Assembly: GCA_017451025.1 (NCBI GenBank)
Contig: JAFSSM010000034.1
Coordinates: 1 to 64,000 of the forward strand
Origin: Synergistaceae bacterium
GTDB lineage: Bacteria > Synergistota > Synergistia > Synergistales > Aminobacteriaceae
Reading direction: 5' to 3'
Length of the DNA: 64,000 nt
The notes under the pieces were generated by a model. That model was not told the origin of the DNA. It was given only the letters and a program-made list of their open reading frames with translations, and did no database searches. Of the stretch, positions 50,965-59,023 are shown one piece after another. Both the position numbers and the translations under genes were made by a program. Each line of letters opens with the position of its first letter. Position 1 is the first letter of the stretch.

Positions 50965-50998
50965 ATTCTCCCCCTGCATTGCTCAACAGAGGGAGAAT
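50965..50998 (-). terminator. Hairpin between glpK and glpA
   Basis: ATTCTCCC pairs with GGGAGAAT around an 18-base loop in the 123-base gap. There is only a short T run after it on the minus strand, so it may be a partial terminator or an RNA processing or stability element. Confidence 0.5.
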
Positions 50999-51062
50999 GT
51001 ACAATCCTTGCCTGTGACTTCGTCAGGCTGTCTATTATCGCCTTAGCCTCTGCCTCTGCGTT

Positions 51063-52715
51063 TTAGTCCGTCCAGCCTCTGGACTTCTCGATTGCTTTCT
51101 TCCAGCCGGCATAGGCCGCCTCGCGTTCAGCCTCTCCAAGTTCAGGAGCAAACTTTCTGTCCTGCGCCCAGTTCGCGCGAATATCTCCCTCGTCTTTCCA
51201 GAAGCCCGTTGCAAGTCCTGCCGCATATGCCGCACCAAGTGCCGTTGTCTCATTGACGACCGGCCTCACAACATCAGCTCCGAGAACATCTGCCTGTAAC
51301 TGCATAAGCAGATTGTTCACGACAGCTCCGCCGTCAACTTTCAGGGCCGCTAACTTCTTCCCTGAATCCTTCTCCATTGCCTCGATGACATCGCGGGTCT
51401 GGTAGCACAGGCTCTCGAGCGTAGCGCGGATAATGTGCTCTTTGCGGACGTAGCGGGTGAGTCCGACAATTGCTCCTCTTGCTGTCATATCCCAATAGGG
51501 CGCGAAAAGTCCGGAGAATGCCGGCACAAAGTATATTCCAGCAGAATCCTTGACTTTTCCGGCGTAGTACTCGGTTACAGGAGCGTCGTCAACAAGTTTC
51601 AGGTTGTCCCTGAGCCACTGAATCGCCGCACCTGCAATTGCGATTGAACCTTCCAGAGCGTAGTAGCACTTGCCCTTCTCGCGCGAATAGAACGCTGTGG
51701 TGAGCAGGCCGTTCTTTGAGGGAATGGGCTTGTCGCCGATGTTCATCAGCATAAAGCACCCTGTTCCGTAGGTGTTCTTGGCCTCGCCCTCGCTCAAGCA
51801 AGCCTGACCGAAAAGTGCTGCCTGCTGGTCGCCCAAGTCTCCCGCTACTGGGATTTCTCCGCCGAACGGGCCGTCCTTCTTGGTCATTCCGTAGACAGAG
51901 CTTGACGGCATAATCTTCGGGAGCATTGACGCGGGAACCTGAAGCTCCTTCATCATTGCCTCGTCCCACTCGCACGTCGCAATGTTCATCAGCAGGGTAC
52001 GTGAGGCGTTGGAAACGTCCGTAACATGAACTCCGCCGTTCACTCCGCCGGTCAGATTCCAGATGAGCCATGTATCGGTGTTTCCGAACAGAAGCTCGCC
52101 TTTCTCTGCCTTTTCGCGTGCACCGGGTACGTTGTCGAGAATCCAGCGAATTTTTGTTCCGGAGAAATAGGGGTTAATCAGAAGGCCAGTGATGTCCTTG
52201 ACTTTGCCTTCACCCTTCTCGTTCTGACCCCAGCCGGGTTTCTTGAGCCACTCCGCGCAAAAATCCTGAGTCCTCGTGCACTGCCACACTATTGCGTTGT
52301 AGATGGGCTTGCCTGTCGCTTTGTCCCACACTACGGTGGTCTCGCGCTGGTTGGTGATTCCTACAGCGGCTATCTGGTCGGGCGTGGCGTTGACTGCGGC
52401 GAGTGCTCCGCGAATTACGTCCTGAGTCCTGCTCCAGATTTCCATTGCGTTGTGTTCAACCCAGCCGGGATGAGGGAAAATCTGCTCATGTTCCATCTGG
52501 TACGAACCTGCAGGGCGGCCGTCCTTCGTGAACAGCATACATCTTGTGCTTGTCGTGCCCTGATCGATAGCGGCTACATACTTCTTCTCACTCATTGGAG
52601 CTTTTGCCTCCTCCTTGATAATCGTTGCTTCCGGCTTTGGAGCTTCGGGAGTTGCCGGAGCTTTATTCTCTGCGGGTGTTTCTTTCTTCTTTGAGCCGAA
52701 TAGCTTGAATAACAT
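51063..52715 (-). CDS. glpK: Glycerol kinase with N-terminal extension
   Basis: 550 residues against the usual 495-505. It phosphorylates glycerol with ATP. The core starts near residue 41 with [18 protein letters not shown] and has [34 protein letters not shown] and [19 protein letters not shown]. The first 40 residues ([11 protein letters not shown] followed by Ala/Pro/Glu-rich sequence) are extra. AAGGAG precedes the first ATG, but another SD (AAGGAGGAGG) precedes an internal ATG at residue 41, so both forms could be made. It follows glpF by about 45 bases. Confidence 0.93.
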   Translation of the reverse strand: MLFKLFGSKKKETPAENKAPATPEAPKPEATIIKEEAKAPMSEKKYVAAIDQGTTSTRCMLFTKDGRPAGSYQMEHEQIFPHPGWVEHNAMEIWSRTQDVIRGALAAVNATPDQIAAVGITNQRETTVVWDKATGKPIYNAIVWQCTRTQDFCAEWLKKPGWGQNEKGEGKVKDITGLLINPYFSGTKIRWILDNVPGAREKAEKGELLFGNTDTWLIWNLTGGVNGGVHVTDVSNASRTLLMNIATCEWDEAMMKELQVPASMLPKIMPSSSVYGMTKKDGPFGGEIPVAGDLGDQQAALFGQACLSEGEAKNTYGTGCFMLMNIGDKPIPSKNGLLTTAFYSREKGKCYYALEGSIAIAGAAIQWLRDNLKLVDDAPVTEYYAGKVKDSAGIYFVPAFSGLFAPYWDMTARGAIVGLTRYVRKEHIIRATLESLCYQTRDVIEAMEKDSGKKLAALKVDGGAVVNNLLMQLQADVLGADVVRPVVNETTALGAAYAAGLATGFWKDEGDIRANWAQDRKFAPELGEAEREAAYAGWKKAIEKSRGWTD

Positions 52716-52760
52716 CTTGATAACTCCTTAAAGCGTGGGGGCTGAAAGTTTTAACTTGTG

Positions 52761-53513
52761 CTACATAATTCCTACGCAGTGGCAGAAGTAGTACGCAACT
52801 ACTGCACCAACCAGCGGGCCGACTACAGGTACCCAAGAATAAGCCCAGTCCGAATCTCTCTTGCCGGGAATCGGAAGAACGAAGTGCGCGATTCTGGGTG
52901 AAAGGTCTCTTGCGGGGTTGAGTGCATAGCCGGTAGGTCCGCCCAACGCTGCGCCGAGTCCGTAGATGATTCCGACAACGAAGAATGTACCAAGTCCAGG
53001 AGTGAAGCCTGCACCAGCAACACCCTTCGAGAACACGCACATAATCAGCGTAACCAGGAAGAACGTAGCGATTGCTTCAGTCAGGAAGCAGTGGAAGAGA
53101 TTGCGGTCAGCTTCGGACTTGTTGGGAGCAGTGCAGAAAACACCGAGCTGTGCGCTGGGGTCTGAACCCTTCCAGTGGCTGAGGTATGCGAGCCACACAA
53201 TAACGCCTCCGCAGAAGCCGCCGATCATCTGTGCAATGATTATGTTGCAGGCTTCGCCCCATGAGCCATAAGTTCCTGCGAGAGTCTTGGCCACTGTTAC
53301 GACGGGGTTAAGGTCTCCCTGCGCAGAACCGAGAGCGTTTGCCGCGAAAACGCCGAGACCGACTGCCCAAGCCCAGCCCCAGCAGATATGTACCCAGTTT
53401 GAGCCGTTGGCTTTTGAGTCTTTGAGCACCAAGTTAGCGACGTTGCCGTCTCCGAATACGACAAGAACGAGCGTCCCGAAGAACTCTCCTAAGATTGGTC
53501 CAGGTGTAAACAT
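52761..53513 (-). CDS. glpF: Glycerol facilitator (aquaglyceroporin)
   Basis: 250 residues with six membrane helices and two half-helices. The second pore motif is LNPARD, typical of glycerol channels (Asp after Arg). The first is LNPVV, so Ala of NPA is replaced by Val, as occurs in some bacterial members. It lets glycerol enter by diffusion. The ATG at 53513 has GGAGG at nine bases; a longer frame upstream has none. It is the first gene of the glp operon, divergent from pfk. Confidence 0.92.
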   Translation of the reverse strand: MFTPGPILGEFFGTLVLVVFGDGNVANLVLKDSKANGSNWVHICWGWAWAVGLGVFAANALGSAQGDLNPVVTVAKTLAGTYGSWGEACNIIIAQMIGGFCGGVIVWLAYLSHWKGSDPSAQLGVFCTAPNKSEADRNLFHCFLTEAIATFFLVTLIMCVFSKGVAGAGFTPGLGTFFVVGIIYGLGAALGGPTGYALNPARDLSPRIAHFVLPIPGKRDSDWAYSWVPVVGPLVGAVVAYYFCHCVGIM

Positions 53514-53725
53514 GACAAATATTCCTCCTAAATTTTGAGATAGTTTGTGTAAAACGCTCAAGCTGAACCGCCGCAAAGCCGCCCCCACAAGAGCGATGCA
53601 CGAGAACGCCTGAGATAGTTATAAATTTGTGATTGAGATAGAGTAATTGTAGTGTATTCTCTGCGAATGTCATTAGAAATTTTGCTGTTGTTGAAATACT
53701 GCGTGTATGGCCTCAACAAAAAATG

Positions 53726-53731
53726 TATAAT
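53726..53731 (+). promoter_or_regulatory. -10 box upstream of phosphofructokinase
   Basis: TATAAT lies 46 bases before the pfk TTG start; AAAGGAG follows it. A good -35 is not seen. The rest of the 263-base gap to glpF shows no gene. Confidence 0.45.
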
Positions 53732-53776
53732 ATTATTCACTCACAGTAAAATTTCTGTAAAGGAGTCGATTCTACT

Positions 53777-55000
53777 TTGGACGGAAAGATGAAGAACATC
53801 GGTATCATCACTTCCGGCGGAGACTGCGGCGGACTTAACGCAGTTATTCGCGGAGCAGCAAGAACAGCCCTTATGCGCGGAATGAGAACTTTCACAATTC
53901 CCAACGGTTACGCTGGACTGTACAACCTCGTGAATTTTGACCACCTCGTTGAACTCGACGAGGAGCGCACGGATCACATCACCTCACAGTTTGCGGGAAG
54001 CGACGCAGGCCACAGCCGCGTAAAGATCTCCAAGATTAACGACCCGGACAAGTACGACCGTATCATGATGGGCCTTCGCAAGCACAACATTGACGGCCTG
54101 GTAATCTCCGGCGGCGACGACACAGGAAGCGTAGTTGTTGACCTCGCAGAGCACGGAATCCCCTGCGTCCACGCGCCAAAGACTATGGACCTCGACCTGA
54201 TGACCTACTCAGTCGGCGGAGACTCAGCCATCAACAAGATTGCGACGATCGTTGACGACCTCAAGACCACCGGCACGACCCACAACCGCATTATGGTTAT
54301 CGAGGTGTTCGGACGCTACGCAGGACACACGGCGTTTCGCGGAGGCATCGCGGCAGACGCGGACTGCATTCTGATTCCGGAAGTTCCCGTAGACTTCAAC
54401 GCTGTGTACGCTCACCTGAAGCACTACTACATCAGGAGAATCCTGAACTCTGACGTTCACGCAGGTACGTACACGATCGTTGTGGCTGAGGGCGTAAGGG
54501 GCGAAGACGGACAGCTGTTCTCTGACGGCGGCGGAGCAAGCACTGACTCATTCGGACACCCGAAACTTGCGGGAGCTGGGCGTTTCGTGAAGGACACTCT
54601 CGAGAGCATGATGAAGCAGGACCCGGAGATTAAGCAGTTCATGAAGACTTCGGAGATGTATGTTCCCGGCGTGTTCGAGATTCCGGAGATTCGTGAAGTT
54701 ATCCCGAGCCACATCGTCAGGAGCGGTTCAACGTCAGCCTATGACGTAAACTTCGGGAAGCAGATCGGAGCGGCGGCAGTGATTCTGCTTGAGCAGGGAG
54801 TGAGCGGCGTAACGGTCGTGAAGATGTACAACGGCAAGATTCGCTACATGCCCACAGCTGAGGCAATAGTGCAGAGGTTTGTGGGACTTGAGAGCGTAAC
54901 GTTCTACGAGCAGATGGACGTGTGCTTCGGAAGATATAGGCAGAAGTACGAGCCGGTGCTTGAGGAAGCTCACGGAGCAGTTGAGAGACAGTACAGCTAG
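53777..55000 (+). CDS. pfp: 6-phosphofructokinase, pyrophosphate-dependent type
   Basis: 407 residues. GIITSGGDCGGLNAVIRGA and FGRYAGHTAFRGGIAADADC are family motifs. The donor site reads ISGGDDTGS and HAPKTMDLD: Asp and Lys at the positions equal to E. coli Gly104 and Gly124 mark the PPi-dependent class. It makes fructose-1,6-bisphosphate from fructose-6-phosphate, reversibly. The TTG start follows AAGGAG by about 11 bases; the ATG four codons later has poorer spacing. It is divergent from the glycerol operon, linking triose-phosphate supply to sugar synthesis. Confidence 0.88.
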   Translation: MDGKMKNIGIITSGGDCGGLNAVIRGAARTALMRGMRTFTIPNGYAGLYNLVNFDHLVELDEERTDHITSQFAGSDAGHSRVKISKINDPDKYDRIMMGLRKHNIDGLVISGGDDTGSVVVDLAEHGIPCVHAPKTMDLDLMTYSVGGDSAINKIATIVDDLKTTGTTHNRIMVIEVFGRYAGHTAFRGGIAADADCILIPEVPVDFNAVYAHLKHYYIRRILNSDVHAGTYTIVVAEGVRGEDGQLFSDGGGASTDSFGHPKLAGAGRFVKDTLESMMKQDPEIKQFMKTSEMYVPGVFEIPEIREVIPSHIVRSGSTSAYDVNFGKQIGAAAVILLEQGVSGVTVVKMYNGKIRYMPTAEAIVQRFVGLESVTFYEQMDVCFGRYRQKYEPVLEEAHGAVERQYS

Positions 55001-55012
55001 AGTAAAAACAAC

Positions 55013-55038
55013 TCCCCCTGTCGTTGGAGGCAGGGGGA
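55013..55038. terminator. Hairpin after pfp
   Basis: TCCCCCTG pairs with CAGGGGGA around a ten-base loop. The plus side lacks a T run, while the minus side has GTTGTTTTT. Its likely use is ending pfp transcription, possibly both ways. Confidence 0.5.
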
Positions 55039-55057
55039 AAATTCATGATAAAGGAGG

Positions 55058-55086
55058 TTGCGGATTTGGTGATAGACCGTTATAAT
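55058..55086 (+). promoter_or_regulatory. Promoter upstream of the second GT2-GT39 pair
   Basis: TTGCGG at 55058-55063 and TATAAT at 55081-55086 are separated by exactly 17 bases. Transcription would begin inside a heptamer repeat that starts right after the -10 box. A second, weaker promoter (TTACTC-18-CATAAT) lies nearer the gene. Confidence 0.6.
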
Positions 55087-55128
55087 TTCGCAGTTCGCAG
55101 TTCGCAGTTCGCAGTTCGCAGTTCGCAG
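55087..55128 (+). repeat. Six tandem TTCGCAG heptamers
   Basis: Six perfect copies of TTCGCAG start one base after the -10 box. They form the start and first 35 bases of the predicted leader of the GT2 gene at 55182, so copy changes would alter leader length and the initiation region. Confidence 0.9.
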
Positions 55129-55181
55129 TAGCTTACTCTATCCTAAAAATTCCCTACATAATAGTTTGCACGGAGGCCGCA

Positions 55182-56117
55182 ATGGATAATATTGCTGTGC
55201 TAATTCCGTGTTATAACGAAGCTCCGTCAATCAGGAAAGTAGTGGAAGATTTCCGCAAGGCCCTTCCCGACGCAAAAATCTACGTTTACGACAACAATTC
55301 GACCGACGGCACGGACAAGATAGCCCGAGAAGCCGGGGCGATTGTGCGGTATGAGCACCGGCAGGGCAAGGGAAGCGTAGTGCGCAGGATGTTCCAGGAT
55401 ATAGATGCGAGGTGCTGCATAATGGCGGACGGTGATGATACTTACCCCGCAGAGGACAGCCGCGAAATGGCAGCTATGATTCTGGACGAAGGCGTTGATA
55501 TGGTGATAGGCGACAGGCTTTCGTCAACATATTTTCGTGAGAATAAGAGACCTTTCCACAATTTTGGCAACTCAATAGTCAGAACGCTCATCAACTACAT
55601 TTTCAGGACAGATATTCAGGACATTATGACCGGCTACCGTGCGATGAGCTACAGGTTTGTGAAATCGTTTCCTGTAGTGTCGCAGGGCTTCGAGATTGAG
55701 ACGGAGATGAGTATTCACGCAGTAGACAAGAATATGAACATCAAGAATTACGTTGTGAATTACCGAGACAGGAGCAAGGGCAGTACTTCAAAGCTGCGGA
55801 CAATTCCTGACGGATTGAAGGTTATACGCACAATTTTCCGGCTGTTCAGCAGTTACGAGCCATTAAGATTTTTCGGGCTGTGGGCTGTGATTCTGGCGGT
55901 GTTGTCGCTGGCGTTCTTCCTGCCTGTGCTGAATGACTACATGCACACCGGACTGGTTGCACGTTTCCCGACGCTGATAGTCTGCGGGTTCGTAATGCTA
56001 GGGGCTATGAACTCGTTATTTGCCGGGCTGATTCTGCAAAGCATAAAGCACAAGGAGCGCAGGGAGTTCGAGTTTCGGCTTCAGGAAATTAGCCGTTGGG
56101 AGAGTGAACAGGCATGA
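55182..56117 (+). CDS. Family 2 glycosyltransferase, DPM1/GtrB-like
   Basis: 311 residues. The GT-A domain has VLIPCYNEAPSIRKVV, YVYDNNSTDGTDKIA, MADGDDTYP (DxD) and DIMTGYRAMSYRFVKSFP. Two C-terminal membrane helices (FFGLWAVILAVLSLAFFLPVL and LIVCGFVMLGAMNSLFAGLIL) anchor it, as in undecaprenyl-phosphate sugar synthases. GGAGG precedes the ATG. The stop overlaps the next membrane transferase gene, which would use the lipid-linked sugar. Confidence 0.9.
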   Translation: MDNIAVLIPCYNEAPSIRKVVEDFRKALPDAKIYVYDNNSTDGTDKIAREAGAIVRYEHRQGKGSVVRRMFQDIDARCCIMADGDDTYPAEDSREMAAMILDEGVDMVIGDRLSSTYFRENKRPFHNFGNSIVRTLINYIFRTDIQDIMTGYRAMSYRFVKSFPVVSQGFEIETEMSIHAVDKNMNIKNYVVNYRDRSKGSTSKLRTIPDGLKVIRTIFRLFSSYEPLRFFGLWAVILAVLSLAFFLPVLNDYMHTGLVARFPTLIVCGFVMLGAMNSLFAGLILQSIKHKERREFEFRLQEISRWESEQA

Positions 56118-57997
56118 TTCAGGAGAAGAATAACGACGCATTAGGCGTTTTTTTTGTGTTCGCATTCGGTGTAATTCTTCATGTAGTGCTGTTTTACACG
56201 GTTATGAACTTTCCGAGAGCAATCCGCATCTATCCTGACGAGATAAGGTACTACGACATTGCTCGCAGTCTCTTCAACGGCGACGGCCTGACGATTCGCG
56301 GACTGGCTTCCGACTTCCAGAAGATAGCCTATTCGCTGGTGTTGATGCCGTTTTTCGCGATAAGTGATGTAGCATTGAGGCTCCGGGCTATTGGTCTGGG
56401 CAATATCTTTATCCTGAACCTGTCAGTGATTTTCGCGTGGTTGCTGGCCTCAGAACTTGGACTGTCCAGGCGCGCAAAGTACTTCATCGCGTTCTTCACA
56501 GCTATATTGCCCGAAATGATGCTGTTCATTACGTTCATGTCGGAAGTACTCTACTGGCCGCTCTTCCTGCTGTTCTTCTGGGTGTGGACGGTCAACGAGC
56601 GCAAGGAGTCATATTTTCTGGCTGTAGTAGAGGGCGTAATTTGCTACGTGGCTTACCTGACGAAGGAAGTGTTTCTTGCGGCGATATTGGCCTATGTTGC
56701 GTTCGAGATAGTCTATCCACTGATTGAGGGTAAGGCATTCCAGAAAAATAGGATTATGCGTTTCGGGGTGTTCCTCGCGTCGTTTGCGGTGTGCTATTTG
56801 TCGGTGAAGCTGATGTTCTTTCGCGGAATGGGCAACTCCTACAACCAGATGGGGCTTCAGGCGATAATGTCTCCCTATAATTTTCTGTTCCTGCTGTATT
56901 CATTCTTCTACTACTTGGCCGGAATACTTGTTGCGGGACTGGTGATTCCTTTTGTGTACCCGTTCGTGAATTTCAGGTCAATGAACGAGCCGAGCCGGAA
57001 ACTTTATGTTTTCACGATTCTGTTTATGGTGATAACTTCTTTTGTGCTTGCATACACAATCTCAGTCAGGGAAAATCTAGGGAACGTGAGAATTTCCGTA
57101 ATGCTCAGGTATTACGGGGCTGCCTTCCTGATGCTGATAATGCTGTTATTCTCATCTCTACAGAACATTGATTCAGCCACCATAAGAGCACGCAGAAAAG
57201 ATACGTTGACGGCCTTAACTTTTGCGCTGATGTACATATGCCTGATGTTCAGGGGCTTCCAGGTGAATAACGGTTCTGCTCATTACTGGCTTATGTGGTA
57301 TCTGGCAATTGATATTAAGGCCCGCATGCTTATGCCTCCTCCGCTCCAAATTCCTGCGCCCGAAGCATTGCGTGCTTCTGCACTGAACATTCCCTACAGT
57401 CCGCAGAAAGTGATATACCTGTCCGTAATAATTGCTAATCTCCTACTCACAGCAGGAGTAATGATATTTCACTATGTGCTTATGAAACGAGGAACAAGAA
57501 GCGCAAAGAAATTATATGCTTCGGCCCTTGTCATAATGTGCTTGTGTATCAACTGTGCCGCATATGTTACGCATAAATATTCTTATGAAGTAGATGCAGA
57601 GGCTGTCAATGAAGTCGTAGCTATCAGCAAATATTTCGGAGAGGATAAAGATTCTGACATTATGTACCTGACTCATGGTGAGCCTGTGAAGCGTTTTGAC
57701 CGCATGGGGAGATACATAGATACCTTCGTAGACCGACAGCATAAATTATACGTCGTTGATGATGAGGCATTGACAAAAGACATGAAAGGCAACAGCCTTA
57801 ACGTTGCAGATGCCATGCTTCAAGGGGAAAGCTTCGGTATCTACAGGGGAGTCCAGAAAATCGACTACATAATAATTCAGAATTACGACTCTCACGGAAT
57901 GAGGAGCTTGGCAAACGTCGAAAAGGTTGACAATCTCAGCGGGAAGCATTACACCGTCTACAGAAACCTCAACCCTTCCGAGCTTCACTTCGAATAA
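56114..57997 (+). CDS. GT39-like integral membrane glycosyltransferase
   Basis: 627 residues with about twelve membrane helices. The first loop has IYPDEIRYYDIARSLFNGDGL, with the Asp-Glu pair of GT-C enzymes. A C-terminal domain of about 120 residues is periplasmic (DRMGRYIDTFVDRQHKLYVV). It is coupled to the GT2 gene by a four-base overlap and probably moves its sugar to a surface glycan. Codons 12-15 include a T8 run (56148-56155) close to the start, another possible slippage site. Confidence 0.82.
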   Translation: MIQEKNNDALGVFFVFAFGVILHVVLFYTVMNFPRAIRIYPDEIRYYDIARSLFNGDGLTIRGLASDFQKIAYSLVLMPFFAISDVALRLRAIGLGNIFILNLSVIFAWLLASELGLSRRAKYFIAFFTAILPEMMLFITFMSEVLYWPLFLLFFWVWTVNERKESYFLAVVEGVICYVAYLTKEVFLAAILAYVAFEIVYPLIEGKAFQKNRIMRFGVFLASFAVCYLSVKLMFFRGMGNSYNQMGLQAIMSPYNFLFLLYSFFYYLAGILVAGLVIPFVYPFVNFRSMNEPSRKLYVFTILFMVITSFVLAYTISVRENLGNVRISVMLRYYGAAFLMLIMLLFSSLQNIDSATIRARRKDTLTALTFALMYICLMFRGFQVNNGSAHYWLMWYLAIDIKARMLMPPPLQIPAPEALRASALNIPYSPQKVIYLSVIIANLLLTAGVMIFHYVLMKRGTRSAKKLYASALVIMCLCINCAAYVTHKYSYEVDAEAVNEVVAISKYFGEDKDSDIMYLTHGEPVKRFDRMGRYIDTFVDRQHKLYVVDDEALTKDMKGNSLNVADAMLQGESFGIYRGVQKIDYIIIQNYDSHGMRSLANVEKVDNLSGKHYTVYRNLNPSELHFE

Positions 57998-58001
57998 CAG
58001 A

Positions 58002-58025
58002 AAAATGGGGGAATAATTTTCCCCC
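58002..58025 (-). terminator. Terminator between GT39 and the ketose epimerase
   Basis: GGGGGAA pairs with TTCCCCC around a five-base loop. On the minus strand it is followed by ATTTTTCTG, so it best fits the end of the epimerase transcript, with possible use in both directions. Confidence 0.7.
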
Positions 58026-58036
58026 TGACCTTCTCC

Positions 58037-58912
58037 CTACAGCCCGAACACGTGCCGCACAAACCTCACTGCACCTTCCGCATCACGGTCGAGCATCTCT
58101 TCCGTAGCGTTAGGCACCAAGTCCCGCCAAACACAAATCTCTTTCCCGATAGTTCCTCCGCTCATCACGAACGGCTCCATCACCGCCGCTCCCTGATAGT
58201 TTATGTCCCTCAACGCCTGGCCAAGTGCCGCCCAGTCTATCGTGCCCTTGCCAGGTACTCTCCTGTTCTGTTCGCCCAAATGCAGGTGGCACAAATCCTT
58301 TCCGGCCTTACGCACAGCGTCCGCCATGTTGTCCTCCTCAATGTTCATGTGGAACGTATCCAGATGAATTTTTACGTTCGGACTGTCCACAGCGTCAATG
58401 AATGCCTTGCACTCGTCGCACGTGTTGATCATGTAACCCTCATAACGGTTGAGCACTTCCATTCCCATAACTACACCGCAGTCCTCCGCAGTCTTGGCCA
58501 AAATCTTCATGTTCTTGATTGCGCGGTCAAGGTCTCCCTGCTTGTCCATAGGCAGCGACACATCCAGAGGCCAGTAGCTGTACAGCCCTCCGCACAAAAT
58601 GTGAATGTCCATCAGCTTGAGCTTGGGCAGCAAATCCTGAAAGAACTTCATTGCCCGCTCGACGATCGCAGGGTCGGTTGAGCAGATGTTCTGTTCCTTC
58701 GTCGGGCCGTAGCCGGAAGTCAGGGTTATTCCGTTGTCCTCCGCACAGTGCTTCAGTCCGAGCATCGCTGCTTCTGTGGTGTACTTCTGCACGAACGCCG
58801 CACAGGAGATTTCCAGCACATCAAAGCCGAGCTTCTTTACCTTCGGGATGAAATATTCGTAGTCGGAAGTCCACTCGTGAGTCCAGTAGGGTGCGTAGAT
58901 ACCATACTTCAT
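58037..58912 (-). CDS. Ketose 3-epimerase (D-psicose/tagatose 3-epimerase family)
   Basis: 291 residues, TIM barrel. The metal and catalytic residues of the family are visible: MEVLNRYEG (Glu near 150), VKIHLDTFHMN (Asp, His near 185), HLHLGEQNRRVPGKGTIDW and VMEPFVM (Glu near 245). It would interconvert ketohexoses at C3, such as fructose and psicose. The ATG at 58912 has AAGGAGG eight bases before it. A sugar ABC transporter is divergent across a shared control region, suggesting a joint sugar pathway. Confidence 0.88.
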   Translation of the reverse strand: MKYGIYAPYWTHEWTSDYEYFIPKVKKLGFDVLEISCAAFVQKYTTEAAMLGLKHCAEDNGITLTSGYGPTKEQNICSTDPAIVERAMKFFQDLLPKLKLMDIHILCGGLYSYWPLDVSLPMDKQGDLDRAIKNMKILAKTAEDCGVVMGMEVLNRYEGYMINTCDECKAFIDAVDSPNVKIHLDTFHMNIEEDNMADAVRKAGKDLCHLHLGEQNRRVPGKGTIDWAALGQALRDINYQGAAVMEPFVMSGGTIGKEICVWRDLVPNATEEMLDRDAEGAVRFVRHVFGL

Positions 58913-58931
58913 TAACAATTCCTCCTTGTGG

Positions 58932-58986
58932 TTGACAAATGGATTGGCCTAAATTATATTACAGCTATCCAATTGTATGAACAATT
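58932..58986. promoter_or_regulatory. Divergent promoters and shared operator of the ketose locus
   Basis: For the plus-strand transporter, TTGACA at 58932-58937 and TATATT at 58955-58960 are exactly 17 bases apart. On the minus strand TATAAT at 58953-58958 serves the epimerase gene. AATTGT-ATGA-ACAATT at 58971-58986 is a perfect inverted repeat just past the transporter start and near the epimerase -35, so one regulator could control both. Confidence 0.6.
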
Positions 58987-59023
58987 AATAATCCATAACC
59001 CAATTACGAGAGGGAGGAATCAC

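Noticed and set aside
55087-55128. CRISPR-like array
   Set aside because: The units are seven bases in direct contact without spacers, so it is a simple tandem repeat. No cas gene is present in the window.
58928-59023. Longer start for the sugar ATPase at 58928
   Set aside because: That frame begins before the promoter's -35 box and the added residues lack family similarity; the ATG at 59024 has a strong ribosome site.
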